Made by a program: the position numbers and the translations under genes. A DNA stretch of 64,000 bases from Streptomyces sp. Mut1 (lineage in GTDB: Bacteria; Actinomycetota; Actinomycetes; Streptomycetales; Streptomycetaceae), in assembly GCF_030719295.1 (NCBI RefSeq), contig NZ_CP120997.1, positions 1,550,001 through 1,614,000 of the forward strand. The letters run 5' to 3'. Of this stretch, positions 53,733 through 64,000 are shown one piece after another; the stretch's first letter is position 1, and each line of letters starts with the position of its first letter. The notes under the pieces are model-generated. The model was not told the origin of the DNA and searched no databases. It saw nothing but the letters and a program-made list of their open reading frames with translations.

Positions 53733-53763
53733 GGGGGCCGGGAGGCTGCCCTCCCCGGCCCCC
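53733..53763 (-). terminator. Terminator after tpiA
   Basis: 13-bp G/C stem (53733-53745 with 53750-53763, one bulged base), 34 bases past the tpiA stop on the minus strand. Confidence 0.75.
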
Positions 53764-53796
53764 GCAAGGGTACGACGGATCCGCGCTACCGCATAC

Positions 53797-54573
53797 TCAC
53801 TGGTCGCGGAAGCGGACGATCTTGACGAACTCGTCGGCGTCCAGCGCCGCGCCGCCGATCAGGGCGCCGTCGACGTCGGGCTGGGCCATGATCGCGGCCA
53901 CGTTGCCGGACTTGACCGAGCCGCCGTACTGGATGCGGACCGCGTCGGCCAGCTCCTGCGAGTACAGCTCGGCGAGCCGGCCGCGGATCGCGCCGCAGAC
54001 CTCCTGGGCGTCCTCGGGGGTGGCGACCTCGCCGGTCCCGATGGCCCAGACCGGCTCGTAGGCGACCACGATGGTCTCGGCCTGCTCGGCCGGGATGTCC
54101 TTCAGGGCGCCGTCGAGCTGCGCGAGGGTGTGCGCGACCTGGTCGCCGGCCTTGCGGACGTCCAGGCCCTCGCCGACGCACAGGATCGGGGTCAGGCCGT
54201 GCTTGTAGGCGGCCTTCACCTTGGCGTTGCAGACCTCGTCGGTCTCGCCGTGGTACTGGCGGCGCTCGCTGTGGCCGACGGCGACGAAGGTGCACTTCAG
54301 CTTGGCGAGCATGGCGCCGGAGATCTCGCCGGTGTACGCGCCGGAGTCGTGCGCCGAGATGTCCTGGGCGCCGTACTTGATCTTCAGCTTGTCGCCGTCG
54401 ACCAGCGTCTGCACGGAGCGCAGGTCGGTGAAGGGTGGCAGGACGGCGACCTCGACGGCGTCGTAGTCCTTGTCGGCCAGGGCGAAGGCGAGCTTCTGGA
54501 CGTGGGCGATGGCCTCAAGGTGGTTGAGGTTCATCTTCCAGTTGCCCGCCATCAGCGGGGTGCGGGTGGTCAT
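53797..54573 (-). CDS. tpiA: Triosephosphate isomerase
   Basis: 258 aa. Active-site AGNWKMN lysine, VAVGHSERR histidine and [12 protein letters not shown] glutamate are all present. ATG 54573, ribosome site GAGGAC inside the end of pgk, 6 bp gap. Glycolysis operon gap/pgk/tpiA. Confidence 0.97.
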   Translation of the reverse strand: MTTRTPLMAGNWKMNLNHLEAIAHVQKLAFALADKDYDAVEVAVLPPFTDLRSVQTLVDGDKLKIKYGAQDISAHDSGAYTGEISGAMLAKLKCTFVAVGHSERRQYHGETDEVCNAKVKAAYKHGLTPILCVGEGLDVRKAGDQVAHTLAQLDGALKDIPAEQAETIVVAYEPVWAIGTGEVATPEDAQEVCGAIRGRLAELYSQELADAVRIQYGGSVKSGNVAAIMAQPDVDGALIGGAALDADEFVKIVRFRDQ

Positions 54574-54579
54574 GAAAGG

Positions 54580-55791
54580 TCAGTCCTCCAGTGCGGCGAG
54601 GCCGGGAAGCGTCTTGCCCTCGAGGTATTCGAGGCTGGCGCCGCCACCGGTCGAGATGTGTCCGAACGCGTTCTCGTCGAAGCCCAGGATGCGGACGGCG
54701 GCGGCGGAGTCGCCACCGCCGACCACGCTGAAGCCCGAGGAGTCGACGAGGGCCTGGGCGACGGCCCGGGTGCCCTCGGCGAAGTCGGGGTGCTCGAAGA
54801 CGCCCATCGGGCCGTTCCAGAAGACGGTGGCCGCGTCGGCGAGCTTCGATGCGTAGAGCTTGTTGGTCTCCGGGCCGTTGTCCAGCCCCATCTGCCCGGC
54901 CGGCATGGCGTCGGCGGCGACGGTGGAGGGGTTGGCCGGGGCCTTGGTCCTGAGGTCGGGGAACGCGGGGGCGACCACGACGTCGACGGGGAGTACGAAC
55001 TCCACGCCCTTCTCCTCGGCGCGCCGCAGGTATTCGCGCACGGCCGGGATCTGGTCCTCCTGGAGCAGCGAGCTGCCGACCTCGTGGCCCTGGGCCTTGA
55101 GGAAGGTGTACGCCATGCCGCCGCCGATGAGGATGCGGTCGGCGCGCTCCAGCAGGTGGTCGATGACGCCGAGCTTGTCGGAGACCTTGGCGCCGCCGAG
55201 CACGACCGCGTACGGCCGCCGCACGTCGTCGGTGAGCTTCTTCAGGACGCCGACCTCGGTGGCGATCAGGTCGCCCGCGGCGTGCGGGAGCCGGGCCGGG
55301 AGGTCGAAGACCGAGGCGTGCTTGCGGTGGACGGCACCGAAGCCGTCGCCCACGTACAGGTCGGCGAGCTCGGCGAGCCGGTCCGCGAACGCCCCGCGCT
55401 CGGCGTCGTCCTTGGAGGTCTCACCGGGGTTGAAGCGGAGGTTCTCGATGACGGCGACCCGGCCGTCGGTGAGGGCCGCGACGGTGGCGCGGGCGGACTC
55501 GCCGACCGTGTCGGTCGCGAAGGCCACGTCGGTGCCGAGCAGTTCACCGAGCCGGGTGGCGGCGGGGGCCAGCGAGAACGCCGGGTCCGGGGCGCCCTTG
55601 GGGCGGCCCAGGTGCGAGGCGACGACGACCCGGGCGCCGGCCTCGGCCAGCTTCCGGACGGTCGGGGTGACGGCGCGGATGCGGCCGTCGTCGGTGATGG
55701 TGGTGCCGCTCAGCGGCACGTTGAGGTCGGCGCGGACGAATACCCGCTTGCCGGCGACCCCTTCGGCGAGAAGTGCGTCGATCGTCTTCAT
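54580..55791 (-). CDS. pgk: Phosphoglycerate kinase
   Basis: 403 aa. RVFVRADLNVPL start, GRPKGAPDPAFSLAP, nucleotide-binding VLGGAKVSDKLGVI and VVGGGDSAAAV. ATG 55791 has AAGGAG 10 bases upstream. Preceded by a hairpin in the gap-pgk spacer. Confidence 0.97.
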   Translation of the reverse strand: MKTIDALLAEGVAGKRVFVRADLNVPLSGTTITDDGRIRAVTPTVRKLAEAGARVVVASHLGRPKGAPDPAFSLAPAATRLGELLGTDVAFATDTVGESARATVAALTDGRVAVIENLRFNPGETSKDDAERGAFADRLAELADLYVGDGFGAVHRKHASVFDLPARLPHAAGDLIATEVGVLKKLTDDVRRPYAVVLGGAKVSDKLGVIDHLLERADRILIGGGMAYTFLKAQGHEVGSSLLQEDQIPAVREYLRRAEEKGVEFVLPVDVVVAPAFPDLRTKAPANPSTVAADAMPAGQMGLDNGPETNKLYASKLADAATVFWNGPMGVFEHPDFAEGTRAVAQALVDSSGFSVVGGGDSAAAVRILGFDENAFGHISTGGGASLEYLEGKTLPGLAALED

Positions 55792-55828
55792 CTGTCTGGA
55801 CTCCTTGGAGGACGAGGGAGCATGCGAG

Positions 55829-55866
55829 GGGGCTCGAACGGCGCGGCGTTGCGCTGTTCGAGCCCC
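55829..55866 (-). terminator. Hairpin between gap and pgk
   Basis: 11-bp stem GGGGCTCGAAC (55829-55839) with GTTCGAGCCCC (55856-55866) and further internal pairing. It lies in the 111-bp spacer and may attenuate read-through or stabilise the gap message. Confidence 0.65.
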
Positions 55867-55902
55867 GTGCTCACATCGAGATGCCTGCCGGTTCGGCGCC
55901 GG

Positions 55903-56928
<1,026 letters not shown>

Positions 56929-57044
56929 TTAGGTACGCCGGTTTTCGACGCCGGCGAGTTGTATGGGATGTCCCCGACCGCCTACGACCCTACCTCTCCG
57001 GAGCCGTCGGGGTGACATCGGCCACGGCCGGACGGACGCGGAAA

Positions 57045-57072
57045 GCCCGTACTCCCCAGTAGGAATACGGGC
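57045..57072 (-). terminator. Terminator candidate downstream of whiA
   Basis: GCCCGTA (57045-57051) and TACGGGC (57066-57072) with partial inner pairing, about 100 bases beyond the whiA stop on the minus strand and upstream of gap. Confidence 0.55.
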
Positions 57073-57172
57073 CTCCGGGCGCCTTCCCCGGCCCCTCGCG
57101 ACGATTACGCAGCGTCAACACCCGCGGGTGCGCGGGCCGTTCCCGCCGCGGCGCCCGGGCCGGGTGCGCGGG

Positions 57173-58162
57173 TCAGCCGACCAGCCCGTCGGCCAGCTCT
57201 TCGCTGAGAGTGGATTCCGTGCCGGGGATACCCAGGTCCTGGGCGCGCTTGTCGGCCATCGCGAGGAGCCGCCGGATGCGCCCGGCGACCGCGTCCTTGG
57301 TGAGCGGCGGGTCGGCGAGCGCGCCCAGCTCCTCCAGGGAGGCCTGCTTGTGCTCCATGCGCAGCCGGCCGGCCGCCGCGAGGTGCTCGGGGACCTCCTC
57401 GCCCAGGATCTCCAGCGCGCGGCCCACCCGGGCGCCCGCGGCGACCGCCGCCCTGGCCGAGCGCCGCAGGTTGGCGTCGTCGAAGTTGGCGAGGCGGTTG
57501 GCGGTGGCGCGGACCTCGCGCCGCATCCGCCGCTCCTCCCAGGCCAGCACCGATTCATGGGCGCCGAGCCGGGTGAGCAGGGCGCCGATCGCGTCGCCGT
57601 CGCGGACGACGACCCGGTCCACTCCGCGCACCTCGCGGGCCTTCGCCGCGATGGAGAGCCTGCGGGCGGCACCGACCAGCGCGAGCGCGGCCTCCGGGCC
57701 GGGGCAGGTCACCTCCAGCGAGGAGGAGCGGCCGGGCTCGGTGAGCGAGCCGTGCGCCAGGAAGGCCCCGCGCCAGGCGGCCTCCGCGTCGCAGGTGGCC
57801 CCCGAGACCACCTGCGGGGGCAGGCCGCGGATGGGGCGGCCCCGGCCGTCGACCAGGCCCGTCTGGCGCGCCAGCTGGTCACCGCCCGCCACCACGCGTA
57901 CGACGTAGCGCGAGCCGCGCCGCAGGCCGCCGGGTGCCATCACGATCAGCTCCGAGCTGTGCCCGAAGATCTCCAGGATGTCCCGCTTCAGCCGGCGCGC
58001 CGCCATCGCGGTGTCCAGCTCCGCCTCGATCACGATCCGGCCGCTCACCAGGTGGAGTCCACCCGCGAACCGAAGAATCGCCGAAACCTCTGCCTTCCTG
58101 CAGCAGGTCCGGGTCACGGGAAGCCGAGAGACTTCATCCTTCACCGCCGGCGTCATCGCCAT
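57173..58162 (-). CDS. whiA: Sporulation transcription factor WhiA
   Basis: 329 aa. N-terminal degenerate LAGLIDADG-homing-endonuclease-like domain ([23 protein letters not shown]...) and C-terminal helix-turn-helix ([31 protein letters not shown]). With WhiB it activates sporulation-septation genes in Streptomyces. Its first 10 bases overlap the yvcK end, so it is embedded in the rapZ-yvcK-whiA unit. Confidence 0.97.
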   Translation of the reverse strand: MAMTPAVKDEVSRLPVTRTCCRKAEVSAILRFAGGLHLVSGRIVIEAELDTAMAARRLKRDILEIFGHSSELIVMAPGGLRRGSRYVVRVVAGGDQLARQTGLVDGRGRPIRGLPPQVVSGATCDAEAAWRGAFLAHGSLTEPGRSSSLEVTCPGPEAALALVGAARRLSIAAKAREVRGVDRVVVRDGDAIGALLTRLGAHESVLAWEERRMRREVRATANRLANFDDANLRRSARAAVAAGARVGRALEILGEEVPEHLAAAGRLRMEHKQASLEELGALADPPLTKDAVAGRIRRLLAMADKRAQDLGIPGTESTLSEELADGLVG

Positions 58163-59187
58163 GGGCCGATCCTTCCATGCATCCGAAAAATACGGTCGTA
58201 CGCGGCGGCCAACAGCTCCGGATCATGGATCGGAACGCCGTCGGGTGAGGCCACGGGCGCCAGCTCGACCGCGGCACCGAGCCTTTTCGCTGCGTCGGCG
58301 AGTGATTCGCGGTCGGGCACGGCGGCCTCGTCGGCCAGCACCACGTCCAGGGCGAGTTTAGGGGCGTGTCGTCCCAAAACCTCCAAATGACGCTGCGGTG
58401 AGAAGCCATCTGTTTCACCGGGTTGCGGTGCGAGGTTCAGCGAGAGGACCTTGCGGGCCTTCGTCTCGATCAGCGCGTCCAGCAGTTCGGGGACGAGCAG
58501 ATGGGGGATGACCGAGGAGAACCAGGAGCCCGGACCGAGGACCACCCAGTCCGCGTCCAGCACGGCGGCGACCGCCTCGGGGACGGCCGGAGGGTCGGCC
58601 GGGACCACGTGCACCGACTGCACCTCGCCCGGGGTGAGGGCGACGGTGGCCTGGCCGCGCACGGTGTCCACGTCCTCCGGGCGGTCGGGGTCGTGGCCCT
58701 TGACCAGGGCCTGGAGCTCCAGCGGCACGGCGGACATGGGCAGCACCCGGCCGTGCGCGCCGAGGAGCTTGCCGACCAGGTCCAGGGCCTGGACGTGGTC
58801 GCCGAGCTGCTCCCACAGGGCGACGATCAGCAGATTGCCGACCGCGTGCTCGTGCAGGTCGCCCTTGGACTGGAAGCGGTGCTGGATGACCTGCGCCCAG
58901 GTCTGGCCCCACTCGTCGTCCCCGCACAGGGCGGCCAGCGCCTTGCGCAGGTCGCCGGGGGGCAGGACGCCCAGCTCTTCGCGGAGCCGCCCGCTGGAGC
59001 CTCCGTCGTCGGCGACGGTGACCACGGCGGTCAGGTCGCCGGTGATCCGCCGCAGCGCGGTGAGGGAGGCGGACAGGCCCATGCCGCCGCCGAGCGCGAC
59101 GACCTTGGGCTGGGCGCCGCGCTTGCGCTTGGCGAACGCGGGCGTGGCGCCGCGCAGCCGGCGCAGGCGCAGATTGCGGCTGGTCAC
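58153..59187 (-). CDS. yvcK: YvcK/CofD-like UDP-sugar-binding protein
   Basis: 344 aa. [20 protein letters not shown] start, [16 protein letters not shown], and [17 protein letters not shown] are family markers. Binds UDP-GlcNAc and links carbon supply to cell-wall synthesis. GTG 59187 overlaps the rapZ stop by 4 bases. Confidence 0.94.
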   Translation of the reverse strand: MTSRNLRLRRLRGATPAFAKRKRGAQPKVVALGGGMGLSASLTALRRITGDLTAVVTVADDGGSSGRLREELGVLPPGDLRKALAALCGDDEWGQTWAQVIQHRFQSKGDLHEHAVGNLLIVALWEQLGDHVQALDLVGKLLGAHGRVLPMSAVPLELQALVKGHDPDRPEDVDTVRGQATVALTPGEVQSVHVVPADPPAVPEAVAAVLDADWVVLGPGSWFSSVIPHLLVPELLDALIETKARKVLSLNLAPQPGETDGFSPQRHLEVLGRHAPKLALDVVLADEAAVPDRESLADAAKRLGAAVELAPVASPDGVPIHDPELLAAAYDRIFRMHGRIGPWR

Positions 59188-60149
59188 TCGCGCCCCATGT
59201 CCCTGTGTACGAGCACGGTCTCGATCCCCTCGGTGGCGAGCCGCGCCGCCAGCTTCTCGGACATGGCCACGGAGCGGTGCTTGCCGCCCGTGCAGCCGAC
59301 GGCGATGGTCACGTAGCGCTTGCCCTCGCGGCGGTAGCCCGCGGCGACGAGCTGGAGCAGTTCGGTGTACTGGTTGAGGAATTCCTTGGCGCCCGGCTGG
59401 TCGAAGACGTAGGAGGAGACCTCCTCGTTGAGCCCGGTGAAGGGGCGCAGCTCCGGGACCCAGTGCGGGTTGGGCAGGAAGCGGCAGTCGACCACCAGGT
59501 CGGCGTCGACCGGCAGGCCGTACTTGAAGCCGAACGACATCACGGTGGCGCGCAGCTCCGGTTCCTCGTCGCCGGCGAACTGGGCGTCCATCTTGGCGCG
59601 CAGCTCGTGCACGTTGAGGCTGGAGGTGTCGATCACCAGGTCGGCGTCGCCGCGCAGCTCGCGCAGCAGGTCGCGCTCGGCGGCGATGCCGTCGACGATC
59701 CGGCCGTCGCCCTGGAGCGGGTGGGGGCGGCGGACCGATTCGAAGCGGCGGACCAGCGCGTCGTCGGAGGACTCCAGGAAGACCACCCGGCGGGTGACGC
59801 CCTTGGCGTCCAGGTCGGCGAGGGATTCGCGCAGGTTGTCGAAGAAGCGGCGGCCGCGCACGTCCACGACGACGGCGATCCGTGCCACGTTGCCCTGGGA
59901 GCGGGCGCCGAGCTCCACCATGGTGGGGATCAGCGCGGGCGGCAGGTTGTCCACGACGAACCAGCCGAGGTCCTCCAGACACTTGGCGGCGGTGCTGCGC
60001 CCGGCGCCGGACATGCCGGAGATGATCACCAGCTCGGGGATGGCGGCCGCGCTGTCACCCGATTCGGTCGAGGTGCCCGTACTCACGTCTGCTGCTCCGT
60101 CTGTTCGGTCGGTGCGGTCGTGCCCGTGTTCATGTTCGTGGTCAGTCAT
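59184..60149 (-). CDS. rapZ: RNase adapter RapZ (YvcJ-like nucleotide-binding protein)
   Basis: 321 aa. Walker [21 protein letters not shown] and C-terminal [21 protein letters not shown] His/Asp-rich N-tail ([15 protein letters not shown]) of about 35 residues precedes the conserved core. Overlaps uvrC by 4 bases. Confidence 0.94.
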   Translation of the reverse strand: MTDHEHEHGHDRTDRTDGAADVSTGTSTESGDSAAAIPELVIISGMSGAGRSTAAKCLEDLGWFVVDNLPPALIPTMVELGARSQGNVARIAVVVDVRGRRFFDNLRESLADLDAKGVTRRVVFLESSDDALVRRFESVRRPHPLQGDGRIVDGIAAERDLLRELRGDADLVIDTSSLNVHELRAKMDAQFAGDEEPELRATVMSFGFKYGLPVDADLVVDCRFLPNPHWVPELRPFTGLNEEVSSYVFDQPGAKEFLNQYTELLQLVAAGYRREGKRYVTIAVGCTGGKHRSVAMSEKLAARLATEGIETVLVHRDMGRE

Positions 60150-62179
60150 GTCGTGCTGCCCCCGTCGTCCTCTTCCATGATCTCTCCTGTGGCCGTGTTC
60201 ACGGCGGGTGCGGCCGGGGCGGCCGCCGCGAGGGCGACGGCCACTGATTCCGCCGTCCTGCGGCCTATCCCGGGAACCTCGCAGATCTCGTCGATTGTCG
60301 CCTGCCTGAGCTTCTTCACGGAGCCGAAATGCTTGATCAGAGCCTGTTTGCGGGTGTCCCCGAGACCGGCGACGTCGTCCAGGGGGCTGGAGCGGATGCG
60401 CTTGGCCCGCTTGGCGCGCTGGTAGGTGATGGCGAAGCGGTGGGCCTCGTCGCGGATGCGCTGGAGGAGGTACAGCCCCTCGCTGGAGCGGGGCAGGACC
60501 ACCGGGTCGTCGTCATCGGGCAGCCAGACCTCTTCGAGGCGCTTGGCGAGGCCGCAGACGGCGATGTCGTCGATGCCCAGCTCGTCCAGGGCCCGCTTGG
60601 CGGCGGCGACCTGCGGCTGCCCGCCGTCGACCACGAGGAGCTGCGGCGGGTACGCGAAGCGCTTGGGCCGGCCGTCGTCCTCGCGGGCCCCCTCGGCGGC
60701 CGGCTCGGCGGACGCCGGTACGGGGCCGGTGGGCGCCGGGCCCGTGGGGGCCGGGGTCTCCTCCCACTCCCCCGTGCGTTCCTTCTCCTGGAGGTAGCGG
60801 CGGAAGCGGCGGCTGATCACCTCGTGCATCGAACGGACGTCGTCCTGGCCCTCGAAGCCCTTGATCTGGAAGCGGCGGTACTCCCCCTTGCGGGCGAGCC
60901 CGTCCTCGAAGACGACCATGGACGCAACGACGTCGTCGCCCTGGAGGTGGGAGATGTCGAAGCACTCGATGCGCAGCGGGGCGGTGTCCAGGCCCAGGGC
61001 TCCGGCGATCTCCTCCAGGGCCCGGGAGCGGGTGGTGAGGTCGGAGGCGCGCTTGGTCTTGTGCAGCCCGAGGGCCTGCTGGGCGTTGCGCTGGACCGTG
61101 ACCATCAGGTCCTTCTTGTCGCCGCGCTGCGGGATGCGCAGGCTGACCTGGGAGCCGCGCCGGTCCGCGAGCCACTGGGAGACGGCCGCGGGGTCCTCGG
61201 GGAGGGCCGGGACGAGGACCTCCTTGGGGACGGCGTCGCCGCTCTCCTCGCCGTACAGCTGCTGGAGGGCGTGCTCCACGAGGCCGGAGGTGTCGACGTT
61301 CTCCACCTTGTCGGTGACCCAGCCGCGCTGGCCGCGCACCCGGCCGCCGCGTACGTGGAAGATCTGGACGGCCGCCTCCAGCTCGTCCTCGGCGACCGCG
61401 ATGAGGTCGGCGTCGGTGGCGTCGGCGAGGACGACGGCGCTCTTCTCCATGGCGCGCCTGAGCGCCTCGACGTCGTCACGCAGGCGCGCGGCCCGCTCGT
61501 ACTCCATCTCCTCGGCCGCCGCCATCATGTCCTTCTCCAGGCGGCGGATGTACGTGCCGGTGCGGCCGGCCATGAAGTCGCAGAAGTCGTCGGCCAGTTC
61601 GCGGTGCTCCTCGGGGGTGACGCGGCCGACGCAGGGGGCCGAGCACTTGCCGATGTAGCCGAGGAGGCAGGGGCGGCCGGTGCGCGCGGCGTTCTTGAAG
61701 ACGCCGGCGGAGCACGTACGGACGGGGAAGACCCGCAGCATCAGGTCGACGGTCTCGCGGATCGCCCAGGCGTGCCCGTACGGGCCGAAGTAGCGCACGC
61801 CCTTCTTCTTGGCGCCGCGCATCACCTGGACCCGGGGGAACTCCTCGTTCAGCGTGACCGCGAGGTAGGGGTAGCTCTTGTCGTCACGGTACTTGACGTT
61901 GAACCGGGGGTCGAACTCCTTGATCCAGGAGTATTCGAGCTGGAGCGCCTCGACCTCGGTGGAGACGACGGTCCACTCCACGGAGGCGGCCGTGGTCACC
62001 ATCGTGCGCGTGCGCGGGTGGAGGCCGGAGAGGTCCTGGAAGTAGCTGGCCAGGCGCTGGCGCAGGCTCTTGGCCTTCCCGACGTAGATCACCCGGCGGT
62101 GTTCGTCGCGGAATTTGTAGACCCCCGGGGAGTCGGGGATCTGTCCCGGCTTGGGGCGGTAGCTGGAGGGGTCTGCCAT
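60146..62179 (-). CDS. uvrC: Excinuclease ABC subunit C
   Basis: 677 aa. GIY-YIG nuclease domain at the N-terminus ([10 protein letters not shown]...[14 protein letters not shown]), UvrB-binding domain ([18 protein letters not shown]), RNase H-like second nuclease ([20 protein letters not shown]) and C-terminal tandem HhH ([16 protein letters not shown]). A Pro/Ala/Glu-rich insert (about 45 residues, [16 protein letters not shown]) splits the RNase H region. ATG 62179 has GGGAGA upstream. Makes both incisions in nucleotide excision repair. Confidence 0.96.
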   Translation of the reverse strand: MADPSSYRPKPGQIPDSPGVYKFRDEHRRVIYVGKAKSLRQRLASYFQDLSGLHPRTRTMVTTAASVEWTVVSTEVEALQLEYSWIKEFDPRFNVKYRDDKSYPYLAVTLNEEFPRVQVMRGAKKKGVRYFGPYGHAWAIRETVDLMLRVFPVRTCSAGVFKNAARTGRPCLLGYIGKCSAPCVGRVTPEEHRELADDFCDFMAGRTGTYIRRLEKDMMAAAEEMEYERAARLRDDVEALRRAMEKSAVVLADATDADLIAVAEDELEAAVQIFHVRGGRVRGQRGWVTDKVENVDTSGLVEHALQQLYGEESGDAVPKEVLVPALPEDPAAVSQWLADRRGSQVSLRIPQRGDKKDLMVTVQRNAQQALGLHKTKRASDLTTRSRALEEIAGALGLDTAPLRIECFDISHLQGDDVVASMVVFEDGLARKGEYRRFQIKGFEGQDDVRSMHEVISRRFRRYLQEKERTGEWEETPAPTGPAPTGPVPASAEPAAEGAREDDGRPKRFAYPPQLLVVDGGQPQVAAAKRALDELGIDDIAVCGLAKRLEEVWLPDDDDPVVLPRSSEGLYLLQRIRDEAHRFAITYQRAKRAKRIRSSPLDDVAGLGDTRKQALIKHFGSVKKLRQATIDEICEVPGIGRRTAESVAVALAAAAPAAPAVNTATGEIMEEDDGGSTT

Positions 62180-62230
62180 GTCTCCCACCCTACTTGCGGG
62201 CAGTGACAGTGCGGGGTGCCCGGATGTCGC

Positions 62231-62272
62231 CGCGCCCCGGGACAGGGGTGGGGTCACCTGTCCCGGAGCGCG
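62231..62272 (-). terminator. Terminator downstream of the protease-partner gene
   Basis: 16-bp stem (62231-62246 with 62257-62272, one mismatch) and a 10-base loop, 18 bases past the stop at 62290 on the minus strand. Confidence 0.75.
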
Positions 62273-62289
62273 GGGTCATGGGGTGCGCG

Positions 62290-63156
62290 TCATCCGGTCC
62301 TGCGCCGGCCGCGCAGCCGCAGGGCGGTGACGCCGCAGAGGGCGAGGACGGCGACGGCTCCCCCGGCGGCCGCGGTGGAGCCCGCGGTCAGGGCCGTGTC
62401 CCTGCCGCTGCCCGCGGCGATGGCGGGCCCGGACGGCTTCGCCGGGGCGGATTTCGCCTCGGCGGGCCCGTAGCCGCCGGCCTCGCCCTTGCGGGCGTAG
62501 GCGGAGCCGGGGAGCTTGTCGGCGTAGGCGGCCCGCACCCGGGTGCGGTAGGCGGAGACGGTCGTCCCCTCCTTGCCGACCGCCCGGACGGCGTCCTGGT
62601 CGAGCGGGAGTACCTTGCTCCCCTTCTGGACGTACCAGGCGTCGATCTGAGGCTCGTGGAAGACGATGCCGCCGGGCAGCTTGCGGGCGCCCGCCGCGGC
62701 GTACCGGGCCTCGTCGTCCCCGGTGGCGATGTTCACCACCTGGTAGCCGCCGTCCCTGCCCGGCTCGGGCAGCGTCCACAGCGACGCCTTCTGTCCGTCC
62801 GACGAGACGGCGGTGCTGGCCAGGTAGTCCAGGGAGGCGATGGGTGCCCCGGGTTCCCCCGCGACGAAGCCGGCGGACAGGGTGCGTACGGGCACGGCGG
62901 CGCCCTGGATGCGGGGTGCGGCCGCCGTCTCGCTGACGGCGCCCTCCCGGGCGAAGAACCGGGACAGGGTGTCCAGGGTGGTGGCGTCGGTGGCCGCGTC
63001 GTGGGCGGCGGCCAGGGCGGCGGGGGTGGTGGAGGGTCCGGTGGCGGCGGCCGCCTGCGGGGCGGCGGTGAGCAGGGCGGCGCCGGCCAGTACGCCCGCG
63101 GCGGCCAGGGCGGCGGCGACGGGGCGGGGGCCGCGCGCGTTACGGGTGGAGGTCAT
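62290..63156 (-). CDS. Secreted, C-terminally anchored protein coupled to protease
   Basis: 288 aa. Sec signal (residues 1-~37, ending APQAAA), an extracellular domain, a Pro/Ala linker (about 225-245), one C-terminal membrane helix (about 258-280) and a basic RLRGRRRTG tail. There is no LPxTG sortase motif. The extracellular part (LDYLASTAVSSDGQKASLWTL, VVNIATGDDEARY, IDAWYVQKGSKVLPLDQ) resembles nothing I can name. The start lies 4 bp after the papain-like protease stop, so the two are co-expressed. It may anchor, inhibit or be a target of the protease. Confidence 0.78.
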   Translation of the reverse strand: MTSTRNARGPRPVAAALAAAGVLAGAALLTAAPQAAAATGPSTTPAALAAAHDAATDATTLDTLSRFFAREGAVSETAAAPRIQGAAVPVRTLSAGFVAGEPGAPIASLDYLASTAVSSDGQKASLWTLPEPGRDGGYQVVNIATGDDEARYAAAGARKLPGGIVFHEPQIDAWYVQKGSKVLPLDQDAVRAVGKEGTTVSAYRTRVRAAYADKLPGSAYARKGEAGGYGPAEAKSAPAKPSGPAIAAGSGRDTALTAGSTAAAGGAVAVLALCGVTALRLRGRRRTG

Positions 63157-63160
63157 GCCG

Positions 63161-63832
63161 TCACGCCCCGATCCGGTAGAGCGAGTGGGTCCAGGAGAAC
63201 TCGTTGTTGTTCACGTACCAGGCGTGCGAGGCCCAGTTGTAGCGATTGCTGGACGGCCAGGGGTCGCCCCAGTAGACGAGGCTGTTCGCGTCGTCGTACC
63301 CGTACAGCACGTGCATGTGGCCGCCGCCCGACGACCACTGGATGCGGGTCTCCACCGGCCGTCCGGCGGCTATCTCGGCCTGCACGGTGGGGTAGCGCAG
63401 CCAGCCGCTGACGTACGAGCCGGGGTTGATGCCGGCCCAGTACAGGGCGTTCTGGACGTTGTCGAGCGCGGCCTGCGAGTTGGGGCACTCGTAGCCCTGG
63501 GCACGGCCGAAGGCCGCGTTGCAGAACTCGTTCTGGCTGTAGTTGCGGCCGTACCAGGTGGCGATGGTGTTGCCGGAGGCGGCCCAGCACCAGTTGGTCT
63601 TCTGCTGCGCCTGCATGGTGATGTTCAGCCGCCGGGTGGCGGCGAGGGCGGCCGTCGGGGCGGCGGCGGCCCGGTCCGGGGCCGCGGCGGCAGCCCGGTG
63701 GTCCAGGACCGCGGCGGTGGCGGCGCGGGGCTGGTCGGCGGCGGTGGCGGTCGCCGTGGGCGCGGCGAGCAGGACGGCGGCGAGAACGGCTGTCACCGAC
63801 AGCCGTGCCGGCCGGATTCTTCGGTTGCGCAT
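63161..63832 (-). CDS. Secreted papain-like (AvrRpt2-type) cysteine protease
   Basis: 223 aa. Sec signal (MRNRRIRPARLSVTAVLAAV, then ATATA), a short Ala-rich pro-region to about residue 68, then the catalytic domain. Catalytic triad: C82 (TNWCWAAS), H172 (GGHMHVLYGYD) and D190 (YWGDPWP). Order and spacing fit the AvrRpt2/C70-like papain group. A pair C104/C116 could form a disulfide. Target unknown. Confidence 0.87.
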   Translation of the reverse strand: MRNRRIRPARLSVTAVLAAVLLAAPTATATAADQPRAATAAVLDHRAAAAAPDRAAAAPTAALAATRRLNITMQAQQKTNWCWAASGNTIATWYGRNYSQNEFCNAAFGRAQGYECPNSQAALDNVQNALYWAGINPGSYVSGWLRYPTVQAEIAAGRPVETRIQWSSGGGHMHVLYGYDDANSLVYWGDPWPSSNRYNWASHAWYVNNNEFSWTHSLYRIGA

Positions 63833-63939
63833 GGCGTTCCTCCCGGGGCGGGGGGTGGGGGTCCAAGGAGCGCGTCCGGACGCTGTGGAGGAGCATCAAC
63901 CGTTGTCGGGAACGGGTCAACACGCTTCAATGCGGGTGA

Positions 63940-63951
63940 ACACCGCGGTGT
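63940..63951. promoter_or_regulatory. ACACCGCGGTGT palindrome upstream of protease gene
   Basis: Perfect 12-bp palindrome about 108 bases upstream of the protease start. Possible regulatory site; nothing else supports it. Confidence 0.3.
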
Positions 63952-64000
63952 GAATGCCCGGGGCCCCGGCGTGAACGCGCCCCCCTGACCACCTGCGGTC

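Overview
This window is high-GC DNA whose genes use GTG starts freely and contain whiA, rbpA, a sufR-led suf operon, opcA and many Streptomyces-type conserved hypotheticals. It is almost certainly a piece of a Streptomyces (or very close relative) chromosome. No tRNA, rRNA, CRISPR array, insertion sequence or prophage was recognised.

Layout. About 1-3.4 kb: the C-terminal part of a LuxR-type response regulator, a class B penicillin-binding protein, and an ECF sigma factor overlapping a membrane-anchored partner. About 3.4-22 kb: a pectin and plant-sugar catabolic island. It holds a secreted pectin methylesterase and a PL1 pectate lyase, then the 3' remnant of a CE12 (rhamnogalacturonan acetylesterase-like) gene. 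Next is an operon of two sugar permeases, a Gfo/Idh/MocA oxidoreductase, a PmoA-like protein, a GH43 enzyme and a sugar-binding lipoprotein. A coupled GntR regulator / DHDPS-family aldolase / IlvD-type sugar-acid dehydratase operon follows, then an MFS exporter. The island ends with a KdgD-like dehydratase coupled to a protein of unknown function, and a uronate dehydrogenase. Read together, these suggest extracellular pectin depolymerisation, import of the sugars, and oxidative (non-phosphorylating) routes for galacturonate (Udh, then KdgD) and probably L-arabinose (arabinonate dehydratase, then DHDPS-family enzyme). Both routes would reach 2-oxoglutarate semialdehyde, whose dehydrogenase is not in this window. 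A 750-bp gap before udh holds a repeat-rich, nested palindromic element.

About 21.9-33 kb: mixed genes. These include a double TerD protein, a small UvrD-Tudor-like protein, a His-rich PhoX-type phosphatase, a dapA paralogue convergent with dapD, a HxlR regulator fused to a PrxQ peroxiredoxin, an SMR pump with TetR regulator, a six-helix membrane protein and a VOC protein.

About 33-62 kb: a core block. It runs sufR-B-D-(Rieske)-C-S-U-sufT-like (minus strand), an ABC exporter, ctaA, ctaB, the pentose-phosphate operon tkt-tal-zwf-opcA-pgl, convergent pgi, then rbpA, secG, tpiA-pgk-gap and whiA-yvcK-rapZ-uvrC. From memory, gene order over about 29 kb closely parallels the corresponding region of Mycobacterium tuberculosis, so this looks like ancestral actinobacterial chromosome core. 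The last 1.7 kb encodes a secreted AvrRpt2/papain-like cysteine protease and a co-transcribed membrane-anchored partner.

The items most worth follow-up are the nested palindromic element at 20.4-21.0 kb, the CE12 remnant, the KdgD-coupled unknown gene, the HxlR-peroxiredoxin fusion, the small Tudor-like protein, and the protease/anchor pair.
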